Positions 53,053 to 61,804 of a stretch of DNA of 64,000 nucleotides are shown here, piece after piece. A program made the translations under genes and the position numbers. Below the pieces are notes generated by a model, which was not told the DNA's origin, did no database searches, and saw only the letters and a program-made list of their open reading frames with translations. The stretch's first letter is position 1. Each line of letters opens with the position of its first letter. The stretch comes from BM714 sp964484935 (GTDB lineage Bacteria > Bacillota > Clostridia > Peptostreptococcales > BM714), in contig CAZAFW010000001.1 of NCBI GenBank assembly GCA_964484935.1, forward strand, positions 1 to 64,000. Reading direction: 5' to 3'.

Positions 53053-53895
53053 TCATAAACTGCATGTCTCCATGCAATAATCCCCTCGGCATATCAAGAC
53101 TGCCTCGCCCTTCATATACATCGAGTCTTCCAGTATTCTTATGGACAAACCGCCTCCCGGAACCTTTACATAAACTTCTTCATCAACAAAACCGAAATAA
53201 TTGGCCAAATAAGCCGATGCACATACGCCGGTACCGCATGACAAGGTCTTTCCAGCTCCACGTTCCCAAGTTTCCACAACTATATTCTTTGGCGAAAGCA
53301 CTTTGACAAAATTCACATTTGTTCCTTCTGGAAATACTTTTTTCAATTTTTCAAGCTCGAATCCCCATTTGCCGACATCGAACGATTTATCGCCCTCTTC
53401 AAAAATAACAGTATGGGGGACACCCATCCTGACCGAACTCGCTTCAATAATTCCAAATCTCGTTTCAATGCCCTCTTTCAGAAACTTGCCATCCCTGCCC
53501 CCTATCGCAGGCACATTTTCTGCATCTGTAAGGGGTTTCCCCATTTCCACTTCAACCATGCATTTTTCAAGCAATTCAACATTGTAAATGCCGGCGTCGG
53601 TTTCTATCGAAAATTTTCTGTTTAAAACCTTGCCGCTGTCATGTGCATATCTTGCAAAACATCTTATGCCGTTTCCGCACATCTCCCCTTTTGTTCCATC
53701 AGAATTATAATACTTCATTTTTATGTCAGCCACGCAGGATTCCATTGTGAACATTAATCCATCGGCCCCCACACCAAAGTGCCTTTCGCAGATTCTTTCC
53801 GCAATCTCCGGCACGCTCGAGTCTACACCAATTATTTCTTCATATTCAGTTAAAATAAAATCATTACCTGTTCCATGCATTTTTGTAAATTTCAA
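53053..53895 (-). CDS. dapF: Diaminopimelate epimerase
   Basis: 280 residues from a TTG at 53895 preceded by AAGGAGA. N-terminal KMHGTGNDF, proton-relay Cys73 in EMCGNGIRCFARYA and the second Cys in SCGTGVCASAY. It makes meso-diaminopimelate for lysine and peptidoglycan. The longer frame to 53997 has no ribosome site and is rejected. A TATAAT lies upstream. Confidence 0.95.
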   Translation of the reverse strand: MKFTKMHGTGNDFILTEYEEIIGVDSSVPEIAERICERHFGVGADGLMFTMESCVADIKMKYYNSDGTKGEMCGNGIRCFARYAHDSGKVLNRKFSIETDAGIYNVELLEKCMVEVEMGKPLTDAENVPAIGGRDGKFLKEGIETRFGIIEASSVRMGVPHTVIFEEGDKSFDVGKWGFELEKLKKVFPEGTNVNFVKVLSPKNIVVETWERGAGKTLSCGTGVCASAYLANYFGFVDEEVYVKVPGGGLSIRILEDSMYMKGEAVLICRGDYCMETCSL

Positions 53896-53957
53896 TTTGC
53901 ACTCTCCTTGCTTAATTTCTTTTATTATACCAAATTTTATTGCTTCAATTATCAAAT

Positions 53958-53985
53958 TTGTTTTACTCTGTAAAAATGATATACT
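53958..53985 (+). promoter_or_regulatory. Promoter of rqcH
   Basis: TTGTTT (53958-53963), 16-bp spacer, TATACT (53980-53985); the start codon follows at 54015. Confidence 0.55.
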
Positions 53986-54014
53986 TGAGCATATCAAAAT
54001 GAAAGGGTGATATT

Positions 54015-55790
54015 ATGCCGTTTGACGGATATGTTGCTCGCGCGCTCAAGTGCGAGTTGAATGCGGTTCTTAAAAAATCGAGAATAGATAAAATATACCA
54101 GCCCGACAAATTCCAACTGATGCTGCGTTTTAAAATGGGCAGGGAGACTCACAAATTGTTGATTTCCGTAAATTCGAGTCTCCCATATATGGCGATGACA
54201 GAAATGGATAAAACAAATCCGAGCGCCCCGCCGCTCTTCTGCATGGTTCTAAGAAAACATTTGCAGGGCGGATTTTTGAGTGAGGTTGTTCAATATGACA
54301 ACGACAGGATACTTTTTTTTGATTTCCATACACATGATGAACTAAAATTTTCAGAAAGCAAGCGCCTTGTTGTAGAATTGATGGGAAAACACAGCAACAT
54401 AATTCTCGTCAATTCCGAAGGAATAATAATAGACAGCATAAGAAGAATTCCTTCAACCATCAGCAGGCAGCGTCAAGTCCTTCCCGGTCTCGCTTATTCC
54501 TTTCCACCGGATCAGGGTAAAATCAATATCGAAGAATGTCTTTCAGGCGATTTTTATAAAAAGTTGCAATTTGAAAATTCAGACGTCTATAAAATGATCT
54601 ATTCCAACTTCAAAGGAATAAGTCCAATATTGGCAAAAGAGTTCTGCCTGCGCTCCGGGATAGACCCCAGGTCAAACACATCCAGCATAAATCCCGACTC
54701 TTCCAATAGACTTTGGAATTCTATAATATCCTTTGGAAAATCAATCGATTCCGGCTATGAAAAACCTACTGTGTTTACAGACAAAGGTTCCCCCAAGGAT
54801 TTTCATGCAGCCGAATTGGAAATATACCCGAATCAAATCTACGAGCGTGAAAATTTCAGTTCGATTTCTTGTGCAATAGACAGGTTCTATATTGACAAGA
54901 ACAAGGCTGCTAATCTTGCCGCCAAATCCTCGAATTTGAATAAGCTTGTGAAGTCCAGGATTTCACATTCACGCAACAAACTCCAGAAACTTCATGAAGA
55001 ATACACCCATTCGCTTGATTATAAAAAATACAAGGTTTATGGCGACATTCTTTTATCCAACATTCATAAAGTGAAACAAGGAATGGAATCAATACTATTG
55101 GAGAATTTCTATGACGAAAACAGACTGATCGAAATACCCCTTGACAATAGACTCAGTCCGTCAAAAAATGCTCAAAAATATTTTAAAAAATACAATAAAT
55201 ACAAAAATGCAAAATTGCAGCTCCGCAGGCAAATACTTATTGCAAAGAGCGAAATCGAATATTTGGACAATGTTCTTGTGAATCTTGAAAATTCATATGA
55301 ATCTGCAAACATTGAAGCTATAAAAGAAGAATTGAAAACGGAAGGGTATTTGAACAAGCGTTTAAGACCGAATAAAAAACAGACAAAGGCAAAAGAAATT
55401 GATAAATTCAACAAAACCCACATGTCTTTTTTGACCGAAAACGGCAAGAATATAATTGCAGGGAAAAACAGCAGCCAAAACGAACGTGTCACTTTTAAAA
55501 AATCTCGACCCGGAGATTTTTGGTTCCATGCAAAAAATATGCCCGGTTCGCATGTAGTGCTTGTCAATGACGGTTCCTTATCGGAGAAAGACTTCTTGGA
55601 TGCTGCCTCAATAGCAGCTTACTACAGTAAAGGACGTCTTTCTTCAAATGTTCCTGTAGACTGTACCGAAATACGAAATGTAAAAAAAATCAAGGGTGCC
55701 GGTCCCGGCCTTGTAACATACTCGGGACAAAATACACTATATGTCACACCTCAAGAAAAAGAAATACAAAAGATGAAGGCAATGGATTAA
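54015..55790 (+). CDS. rqcH: Ribosome quality control protein RqcH (NFACT/FbpA family)
   Basis: 591 residues. NFACT-N domain at the start (MPFDGYVARALKCELNAVL), RRIP segment, helical middle/coiled coil (about 300-440) and the NFACT-R domain (GDFWFHAKNMPGSHVVL). RqcH recruits tRNA-Ala to stalled 50S subunits and adds alanine tails that mark broken proteins for degradation; older names are fibronectin-binding protein A. A lone plus-strand gene; its last eight residues (IQKMKAMD) are encoded inside a 50-bp palindrome shared with rluD. Confidence 0.92.
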   Translation: MPFDGYVARALKCELNAVLKKSRIDKIYQPDKFQLMLRFKMGRETHKLLISVNSSLPYMAMTEMDKTNPSAPPLFCMVLRKHLQGGFLSEVVQYDNDRILFFDFHTHDELKFSESKRLVVELMGKHSNIILVNSEGIIIDSIRRIPSTISRQRQVLPGLAYSFPPDQGKINIEECLSGDFYKKLQFENSDVYKMIYSNFKGISPILAKEFCLRSGIDPRSNTSSINPDSSNRLWNSIISFGKSIDSGYEKPTVFTDKGSPKDFHAAELEIYPNQIYERENFSSISCAIDRFYIDKNKAANLAAKSSNLNKLVKSRISHSRNKLQKLHEEYTHSLDYKKYKVYGDILLSNIHKVKQGMESILLENFYDENRLIEIPLDNRLSPSKNAQKYFKKYNKYKNAKLQLRRQILIAKSEIEYLDNVLVNLENSYESANIEAIKEELKTEGYLNKRLRPNKKQTKAKEIDKFNKTHMSFLTENGKNIIAGKNSSQNERVTFKKSRPGDFWFHAKNMPGSHVVLVNDGSLSEKDFLDAASIAAYYSKGRLSSNVPVDCTEIRNVKKIKGAGPGLVTYSGQNTLYVTPQEKEIQKMKAMD

Positions 55791-55813
55791 TCCATTGCCT
55801 TCATCTTTTGTAT
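55764..55813. repeat. Perfect 50-bp palindrome over the convergent ends of rqcH and rluD
   Basis: Two 25-nt arms (55764-55788 and 55789-55813), exactly complementary, centred on TTAA. Each strand reads ATA-CAA-AAG-ATG-AAG-GCA (then ATG-GAT-TAA), so both proteins end IQKMKAMD and their stop codons overlap. In RNA it makes a long stem with a four-nt loop on either transcript and most likely ends transcription both ways. Confidence 0.97.
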
Positions 55814-56704
55814 AAGTTCTTTCATGTCCTCGGGCATAGGGCATGTAAAAGTCATCATTCTCTTTTCAATTGGGTGGTGGAAAGTAAGTTTTTTGGCATG
55901 AAGCGCCTGTCTTGAAAAAGCATGTCTGTTTTTTTTGAATCCATATAATGCATCCCCTACAATGGGATGTCCTGTATAGGACATATGCACCCTGATTTGA
56001 TGCGTCCTTCCAGTTTCCAACTCACACTTGACAAGGGTCGCGCTTCTGAATCTCCTTAAAACTTCGAAATGGGTGATTGCGGGTTTTCCTTTTTCCACAA
56101 CAGCCATTTTCATTCGGTTTGATGGATCTCTGCCTATCGGGGCGTCAACTGTTCCTGATTTTTCTTTTATGTTCCCCTCAACCAATGCATAGTATATTCT
56201 TGTTATTTCGTGTTCCTTCAACTGTTCCGACAGATTTTTGTGAACCATATCGTTTTTTGCAACAACGAGCAGTCCGGTTGTGTCCTTGTCTATCCGGTGA
56301 ACTATCCCCGGTCTTATTACGCCATTTATCGAGGAAAGCGAATCACAATGGTATAAAAGTGCGTTTACAATCGTTCCGTCATAGTTTCCAGGTGCGGGAT
56401 GCACCACCATGCCCTTATCTTTGTTTATAACCAAAAGCCCCTCATCCTCATAAACAATATTCAGTTTTATATTTTGGGGTTTAACCTCGAGTTTTTCGGG
56501 CTCCGGAACATTCAATTCCAATAACATGCCTTCCTTCAACCTGTAATTCTTTTTCACTATTTTAATGCCGTCTTGTCTTACTTTTCCGCCGCTGATCAGC
56601 TTTTGCAGATAATTCCTTGAAAATTCCTCGAGATTTTCATTTAGGTAAGCATCCACCCTGCATCCTTCTCCGTCTTCGCCTACAATCATCTTTATTGTTT
56701 CCAT
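55787..56704 (-). CDS. rluD: 23S rRNA pseudouridine synthase RluD family
   Basis: 305 residues: N-terminal S4 domain (NYLQKLISGGKVRQDG) and the RluA-type catalytic domain with the Asp in IVHRIDKDTTGLLVVAKN, and the LETGRTHQIRVHM motif. Makes pseudouridine in 23S rRNA helix 69 (RluD-type); other RluA sites are possible. The last eight residues are the palindrome copy of the rqcH end. Confidence 0.9.
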   Translation of the reverse strand: METIKMIVGEDGEGCRVDAYLNENLEEFSRNYLQKLISGGKVRQDGIKIVKKNYRLKEGMLLELNVPEPEKLEVKPQNIKLNIVYEDEGLLVINKDKGMVVHPAPGNYDGTIVNALLYHCDSLSSINGVIRPGIVHRIDKDTTGLLVVAKNDMVHKNLSEQLKEHEITRIYYALVEGNIKEKSGTVDAPIGRDPSNRMKMAVVEKGKPAITHFEVLRRFRSATLVKCELETGRTHQIRVHMSYTGHPIVGDALYGFKKNRHAFSRQALHAKKLTFHHPIEKRMMTFTCPMPEDMKELIQKMKAMD

Positions 56705-56705
56705 A

Positions 56706-57401
56706 TTATACCGTTTCCATTTTTTTAATCAAATCAATAACCACACGACTTGATTCGTGAGCGTGTTTGTCGGCAAATTTGCTGAAATTTTCAGTTGCCG
56801 AATTGTCCGCTTTGTCTGAAATTGTTCTTATTATAACAAAAGGTCTTTTATTTACATGACAAACATGAGCTATTGCCGCGCCTTCCATTTCCGCACATAC
56901 CCCCCCGAAAAATTCATTCAGGTAAATTCTCTTTTCAGAATCCGCAACGAACACATCCCCGGATACGATTCTCCCGACATGTACTTTCTTTTCTTCTCCG
57001 ATTGCTTCCACCGTCAATGCAATCAATCTTGGCTCTGCCGCGAAAATGGATTTTTCCATTCTCGGTATCACTCCGGGTTCATAACCGAAACCCGTTGCAT
57101 CCATGTCGTGTTCAAGCAATTCGTTGGAAATCACTACATCCCCTATTTCAAACGACTTTTCCAATGCTCCTGCAAGCCCTGTATTTATAATGCTTTCAAC
57201 TTTAAATTTTGTTATAAGTATCTGTGTGCATAGAGCTGCATTCACTTTCCCTATGCCCGACATGACAAGTACAACTTCTGTGTTGTGTACAAAGCCTTTA
57301 TTGAAAACCATTCCTGCATAAATTTCCTTGTCCTCTATTTCCATCGATTCCAGTATGCACTGGATTTCTTCCTCCATTGCTCCGATGATTCCTATCTTCA
57401 T
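56706..57401 (-). CDS. mtnN: 5'-methylthioadenosine/S-adenosylhomocysteine nucleosidase
   Basis: 231 residues: IGIIGAMEEEI at the N-terminus, GIGKVNAALC, NTGLAGAL, MDATGFGY and MEGAAIAHVCH with catalytic Glu, and RTISDKADNSA. It cleaves MTA and SAH, recycling methylation by-products. AGGAGGTAA site. The terminator at 57426-57458 lies only ~25 nt upstream and leaves no space for a promoter. Confidence 0.95.
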   Translation of the reverse strand: MKIGIIGAMEEEIQCILESMEIEDKEIYAGMVFNKGFVHNTEVVLVMSGIGKVNAALCTQILITKFKVESIINTGLAGALEKSFEIGDVVISNELLEHDMDATGFGYEPGVIPRMEKSIFAAEPRLIALTVEAIGEEKKVHVGRIVSGDVFVADSEKRIYLNEFFGGVCAEMEGAAIAHVCHVNKRPFVIIRTISDKADNSATENFSKFADKHAHESSRVVIDLIKKMETV

Positions 57402-57425
57402 TTATGGATTACCTCCTGTGAATTC

Positions 57426-57458
57426 TTAAAAACAACCCGCCAAAAGGCGGGTTGTTTA
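57426..57458 (-). terminator. Terminator between divIVA and mtnN
   Basis: AAACAACCCGCC / GGCGGGTTGTTT, 12 bp with an AAAA loop (57431-57458), followed on the minus strand by TTTTTAAG. Confidence 0.85.
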
Positions 57459-57470
57459 TTTTGCGCAGAT

Positions 57471-57926
57471 TCAATCAAACATGTCCTCAACTGACTTGTT
57501 CAACAATTCTATCTGGGACTTTAAAAGATTTCTATACCTTTCATTGAAAATCAAAACCTGTTTTTTGGCATCATCAAACTCTCTCTTTATCCTCATGACT
57601 TCTGCATTTGCCTTCTCAATTATCCTTTTTGCTTCTTCTTCAGATTTGTTTATTATGAATTCAGCTTCTTTTGCAGCGTTGCCTTTCACGGTTTCCGCAG
57701 TATCACTTGCCAATATCAATGTTTCGTTTAATGTCTTTTCCATGCTTTTGTATGTTTCTATTTGCTCTTCCAGCAATCTAATCCGCTCTTTGAGGTCCTT
57801 GTTCTCCTTGTATATAATTTCATAGTCCTCGAAAATATCATCTATGAATTTATCAACTTCTCCGGTTTGATAGCCTCTCAATGATTTCCCAAATTCAACG
57901 GCTTGTATTTCCAACGGATTAATCAT
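57471..57926 (-). CDS. divIVA: Cell division protein DivIVA
   Basis: 151 residues. The lipid-binding N-terminal domain has INPLEIQAVEFGKSLRGY and EVDKFIDDIFEDYE, followed by continuous coiled coil. It marks negatively curved membrane at poles and septa. Short for the family, with a coiled coil ending at DMFD. Last gene of the yggS-divIVA division cluster. Confidence 0.93.
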   Translation of the reverse strand: MINPLEIQAVEFGKSLRGYQTGEVDKFIDDIFEDYEIIYKENKDLKERIRLLEEQIETYKSMEKTLNETLILASDTAETVKGNAAKEAEFIINKSEEEAKRIIEKANAEVMRIKREFDDAKKQVLIFNERYRNLLKSQIELLNKSVEDMFD

Positions 57927-57938
57927 TTTTCCACCCCA

Positions 57939-58745
57939 TCATACATATTTTTTTATTTTAAGAACATAGTTGCCTTTTTTAGTAATTCCTTTCATATCGC
58001 CTATTCTTATTTTGCCATTGCCTCTATATGAAAGAACATCCGATTCTGCAACACAATAATCAGCCGAATTCAGTATAAAGTCGTTCAATTTCACTTTACC
58101 TTTTACAATATCGCCTTTTACATTTTTTCTGCTTTGCCTGAAAAATTTCGATAAAATCAAATCGGACCTCATTGATGAAACGACTATTTGCTTTTCTTCG
58201 AACTGTTGTTCCGGCATATCGAATCGCTCACATGAAATCGCTTTGGACGATTCAATATGGCTTCTTCCAACTCTATTCAGATTTATTCTTATAAAGTCGG
58301 CAATATCGTTCGATACGACCACATGTGATACCAAACCCTCTATTCCTATGTCTCCAATCATTGATCTCTTGACCCCGAGCGAAAGCAATGCCCCCAAAAT
58401 ATCCCTGTGTCCAACCTCTGAATTGAATTTCAGTTCAATAACTCTCAATTGGACTTCTTCCATCGATATTTGCCCATTAATCGTAAATATCATTCTCCCT
58501 CTTTCAGCGTCCTGATATCCACCCTCAAAGAAACTCATCACTTCATTGTCTAGTTTTGAACGCACCAAAGATTCGACAAGATTAAATCGGCTTCTGGATA
58601 TTATCCCGCTTATTGCAACAGTTTTGCCTCTTGAAATGGATTCATATGCAGACAACACTTTTAGAATTTCATAAACGTCGTCTTTGGAATAATTGATATG
58701 GCTTTGCCTTTTCAGGAAGTCCTCAACTTCTTTTTTCGCTGGCAT
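57939..58745 (-). CDS. ylmH: YlmH family RNA-binding protein
   Basis: 268 residues with an N-terminal domain and a C-terminal S4 domain (KGDIVKGKVKLNDFIL). YlmH is encoded before divIVA across Firmicutes and has been tied to ribosome-associated quality control, which fits the presence of RqcH in this window. Its start overlaps the end of the YggT gene region. Confidence 0.88.
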   Translation of the reverse strand: MPAKKEVEDFLKRQSHINYSKDDVYEILKVLSAYESISRGKTVAISGIISRSRFNLVESLVRSKLDNEVMSFFEGGYQDAERGRMIFTINGQISMEEVQLRVIELKFNSEVGHRDILGALLSLGVKRSMIGDIGIEGLVSHVVVSNDIADFIRINLNRVGRSHIESSKAISCERFDMPEQQFEEKQIVVSSMRSDLILSKFFRQSRKNVKGDIVKGKVKLNDFILNSADYCVAESDVLSYRGNGKIRIGDMKGITKKGNYVLKIKKYV

Positions 58746-58746
58746 T

Positions 58747-59022
58747 CTACAATATGCTTACTATCAAGCGGCTGACCACGTCAAGCGTCAGGATTGCGAA
58801 AATTGGCGAAAAATCGATTGTGCCTCCCCCAATGCCCATCTTGAACAAAAGATTTCTAAAAGGGGAAAGAATCGGCTCGGTCAAACTGTACAGCATCTTG
58901 AAAATCGGATTTGAATAATCGCGCGCAAACCATGAAAAGATGATTCTCGCTATAATCAAAAAATTAACCACTTCAACAAATCTATAGATAGATTCCTTTA
59001 TAATCCACATATTCCCCTCCAT
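58747..59022 (-). CDS. yggT: YggT family membrane protein
   Basis: 91 residues with two membrane helices (about 12-30 and 65-85) and the motifs RIIFSWFARDYSNP and LTEPILSPFRNLL. Two in-frame ATGs (59022 and 59010) each have a GGAG-type site; 59010 has slightly better spacing. Small membrane protein of the division cluster (YlmG); role in cell division or nucleoid layout is inferred from relatives. Confidence 0.9.
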   Translation of the reverse strand: MEGNMWIIKESIYRFVEVVNFLIIARIIFSWFARDYSNPIFKMLYSLTEPILSPFRNLLFKMGIGGGTIDFSPIFAILTLDVVSRLIVSIL

Positions 59023-59028
59023 ATTCTC

Positions 59029-59472
59029 CTACTTTTGCCAAGGAAAAATTCCTTTTTCGGTTGTCTCGGTTTTGAAATCCCCTTGTATTTCAACATTTTT
59101 GGGAGCAATTATAAAAATGCCTTTGGAGATTTTTTGAATTTTCCCCTCCAATGCATATACGGCACCATTGAGGAAATCAAATATTTTTTTAGCTAATTCA
59201 TATTCAAGCTCTTCAAGATTAATTACAACAGGTTTGTTGTTCTTAAGGTTGTCCACTATGCCGGGAACCTCTTCAAAATCTTTTGGTTCGTGAACAATAA
59301 CCCTCATCTGTTGGTTTGAGTGTATATTCAAAATCTTATTCCCCCTGATTTTGGTGTCCGCTTGTTCAATGCTTTGCTCAGAAAATATCTCGTCTTCTTC
59401 AATTTCATCCAATTCATCTTCATCATAATCGTCAATACCCATGAAAAATTTAATTTTATCGATTACGCTCAT
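59029..59472 (-). CDS. sepF: Cell division protein SepF
   Basis: 147 residues: an amphipathic N-terminal helix that binds membrane (MSVIDKIKFFMGIDD), an acidic linker and the SepF domain (VIVHEPKDFEEVPGIVD, INLEELEYELAKKIFDFL, GAVYALEG). SepF polymerises, anchors FtsZ and shapes the septum. Confidence 0.95.
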   Translation of the reverse strand: MSVIDKIKFFMGIDDYDEDELDEIEEDEIFSEQSIEQADTKIRGNKILNIHSNQQMRVIVHEPKDFEEVPGIVDNLKNNKPVVINLEELEYELAKKIFDFLNGAVYALEGKIQKISKGIFIIAPKNVEIQGDFKTETTEKGIFPWQK

Positions 59473-59484
59473 TGCAATTCCTCC

Positions 59485-60177
59485 TTATTTTGAATAATCC
59501 CTTTCACCAAATATTCCCGTGCCTATCCTGACCATATTGGCGCCTTCCTCAATTGCCGTTTCAAAATCATGCGTCATTCCCATGGACAGGTAAAGCATTT
59601 GATCCTCGTGTCCCTTCATTTTCATTCTTTCAAACAATTCATTCATCTTCTTGAAATACGGCCTTACCTTTTCTTTGTCTTCAATATATGGCGCAATAGC
59701 CATAAACCCGAGTATCCTAACATTGTCAAGACTACCCGCCTCATTCAAAAATGACTCGGCATCATCGTAATCAATGCCCGATTTACTCTCTTCGCCGCCT
59801 ATGTTTATCTGGATTAAACAATCCATCTTTTTCCCTGTCTTAGCCGCCCTCTTGTCTATCTCAACGGCAAGCTTCATGCTGTCAAGCGAATGAACCATCT
59901 CAACCTTGTCTATTATGTATTTCACTTTGTTCCTTTGCAAATGGCCTATCATATGCCATTTGACTTTTTCTTCAATTTCGTCGTACTTTTCGACTATCTC
60001 CTGAGCCTTATTTTCTCCAAGAACATCTACTCCCGACTTTATCGCTTCTTTTATTCTTTCGACACCGATTGTCTTTGTAACTGCAATCAATTGTATTTTA
60101 TTTCTTTCAATTCCGTTTTTATTGCAGATGTCCACGATTCTTTTCTCTATGTGCTCCAGGTTTATTTTTATTCCCAT
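59485..60177 (-). CDS. yggS: YggS family pyridoxal phosphate homeostasis protein
   Basis: 230 residues forming a single alanine-racemase-like barrel. The PLP lysine is Lys35 (LIAVTKTIG), followed by LGENKAQEI, HMIGHLQRNK and LSMGMTHDFE. It binds PLP and keeps its level balanced; no catalytic reaction is known. Conserved before sepF. Confidence 0.94.
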   Translation of the reverse strand: MGIKINLEHIEKRIVDICNKNGIERNKIQLIAVTKTIGVERIKEAIKSGVDVLGENKAQEIVEKYDEIEEKVKWHMIGHLQRNKVKYIIDKVEMVHSLDSMKLAVEIDKRAAKTGKKMDCLIQINIGGEESKSGIDYDDAESFLNEAGSLDNVRILGFMAIAPYIEDKEKVRPYFKKMNELFERMKMKGHEDQMLYLSMGMTHDFETAIEEGANMVRIGTGIFGERDYSK

Positions 60178-60186
60178 AAAGACCTC

Positions 60187-61344
60187 CTAGTCGCTGATGT
60201 CGACAACAATCTCGTCGTAAACCTTGACGGTGTCTACCGCTTCTACATTTTCATTTTCGTCCTTCCTATAAAAAATGCCGTCGCTTACAACTGCCCATTC
60301 ATTGTTTGAGCCCTTCACACCCACAGGCTTGAAGACAGCTTTTCCGTTTACATTTTTTATAAGAACACCTGTTTCATCCTCTTTGTAAACGAGTGCGTCA
60401 ACAGGTAGGAGCAATCCTTTTATGCTTTTGTTTATAATATGCATTCTTGTCGATCTATTCCCCAAAAACACAGTTGCCTGCTCGTTTATTCTCAAAATCG
60501 CATAACTGTTTCCTATTTCATTATTTGTTTCTACTACAATTGCATCCACATTTTCATCTTCTAAAACAATCTTTACGCTTGAGCCGTCATTGAAACGGCC
60601 TATGTTCCTAAGGTCTGTATATACATATACATACCAAGCCGAATTGTCGACCACTTTCATTATCGGATAATCCTTTTCAGCCTTTTTCTCCTTAAAATTT
60701 ACCTGTTTTATGGTTTCACTTCGCACTTTTTCCATATCCAGAGACATAACACTTTCTCTTCTTAAAATTTCCTCATACCCGTCGATATTGAATGAAACGA
60801 TTCCAGATATTGGCGAATTCGTTCCATTATAGCGTTTTACCTCTTGTGTTTCAATTTCTTCCAGATCCGTTTGCATCATTTTTTCATCAATTGCATGCTT
60901 TATCAAAGCAATTCTGTCATAAATACCATTTGCAGACAAGCTTCGTATGTCTTTAACCTGTTTACCCACATCGAGATTGTCGTATGCCACCCTCAGGTAT
61001 TCACTTGCTGTCTTTATTTCGACATTCTGCGCATTATCACCGCCGTTTTGACCGTATGTGCCAGCTTCAATATAATAAAGTGGATATCCTTTTCTAACTT
61101 TGTCGCCTTCATTGACTTTATATTTGATTTTGCCGGATTCAACCGGAAATACAAGAATTTCATCTCTTATTATCAAACAGTCATATTCATTTTCCTGAAC
61201 TATGCTTCCGTACTCTACTATATAGGATTCATCCGTTTCTTCAAAGTTTCCGATAAGAACCAATATCTTATAAAGGAAAAATATTATGATAATCAAGAAA
61301 ACGCCATATTCAAACATTCTATGCCTTTTATTGCTTCTTCTCAT
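60187..61344 (-). CDS. HlyD-family-like membrane-anchored protein
   Basis: 385 residues: one N-terminal membrane helix (about 12-32), then extracellular sequence with a split biotinyl-lipoyl-like domain (ESGKIKYKVNEGDKVRKGYP on one side, SPISGIVSFNIDGYE on the other), a short helix between and a beta-rich C-terminal region. This is the layout of HlyD-type adaptors, but no transporter gene is next to it; a protein of this type precedes yggS-sepF in many clostridia. Role in division or envelope processes is unknown. A terminator-like hairpin ends 14 nt before its start. Confidence 0.75.
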   Translation of the reverse strand: MRRSNKRHRMFEYGVFLIIIIFFLYKILVLIGNFEETDESYIVEYGSIVQENEYDCLIIRDEILVFPVESGKIKYKVNEGDKVRKGYPLYYIEAGTYGQNGGDNAQNVEIKTASEYLRVAYDNLDVGKQVKDIRSLSANGIYDRIALIKHAIDEKMMQTDLEEIETQEVKRYNGTNSPISGIVSFNIDGYEEILRRESVMSLDMEKVRSETIKQVNFKEKKAEKDYPIMKVVDNSAWYVYVYTDLRNIGRFNDGSSVKIVLEDENVDAIVVETNNEIGNSYAILRINEQATVFLGNRSTRMHIINKSIKGLLLPVDALVYKEDETGVLIKNVNGKAVFKPVGVKGSNNEWAVVSDGIFYRKDENENVEAVDTVKVYDEIVVDISD

Positions 61345-61357
61345 TGGAATCCCCTGT

Positions 61358-61392
61358 CAAAACAAATATAAGGCTACTAAGCAGCCTTATAT
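61358..61392 (-). terminator. Terminator-like hairpin between the unknown gene and the HlyD-like gene
   Basis: ATATAAGGCT / AGCCTTATAT, 10 bp with a 7-nt loop (61366-61392), then on the minus strand TTTGTTTTG. The stop codon of the upstream gene (61389-61387) lies inside the stem. Confidence 0.7.
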
Positions 61393-61767
61393 AATTTTAC
61401 CATATCTTGATACTATTTTTAATTTTTTTATATGCATAACGCTGAATTCCACAATGTTGTCGTCATCCGTCAAAAGGCACAACTTTTCTTTATATTTCTT
61501 TATTCCCAGCACTTTTCCCTTATAAGTCTTGTTCGTTTCAATAAGACTCAGTTTTATTTCGTCTCCTATCGAAAGCTTCATCTTTCCAAGTTTGAAACAT
61601 TTCATATCAATAAGTTTCAAATAGCTTTCAGTAAGGGTGCGGCTATTTATGATTATTTTATTTTTAGATGAATAATGTCTTTCTTCGAACAAACATGCCA
61701 AGTAACAAAGCACCGAAGCAGTCAGCAGCAAAACCGCAGTTTTCAGCATAGAATCCAAAATTTGCAT
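61387..61767 (-). CDS. Unrecognised small membrane-anchored protein
   Basis: 126 residues. One N-terminal membrane helix (about 8-28, ending in ACLFEERHYSS) and a basic cytosolic or external domain of ~95 residues with predicted beta strands (GDEIKLSLIETNKTYKGKV, LCLLTDDDNIVEFS) that would suit an SH3-like or PilZ-like barrel. I do not recognise the family. Single gene between gpsA and the division cluster, with its own promoter (61805-61833). Real coding seems likely from its ribosome site (GAAGGGATG) and clean frame. Confidence 0.65.
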   Translation of the reverse strand: MQILDSMLKTAVLLLTASVLCYLACLFEERHYSSKNKIIINSRTLTESYLKLIDMKCFKLGKMKLSIGDEIKLSLIETNKTYKGKVLGIKKYKEKLCLLTDDDNIVEFSVMHIKKLKIVSRYGKII

Positions 61768-61804
61768 TTACATCCCTTCTTTTTGATAGGTTTTTGACAA
61801 TTCA

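Noticed and set aside
53896..53997. 34-codon extension of dapF
   Set aside because: No ribosome site; TTG at 53895 with AAGGAGA gives the usual KMHGTGNDF start and Cys73 numbering.
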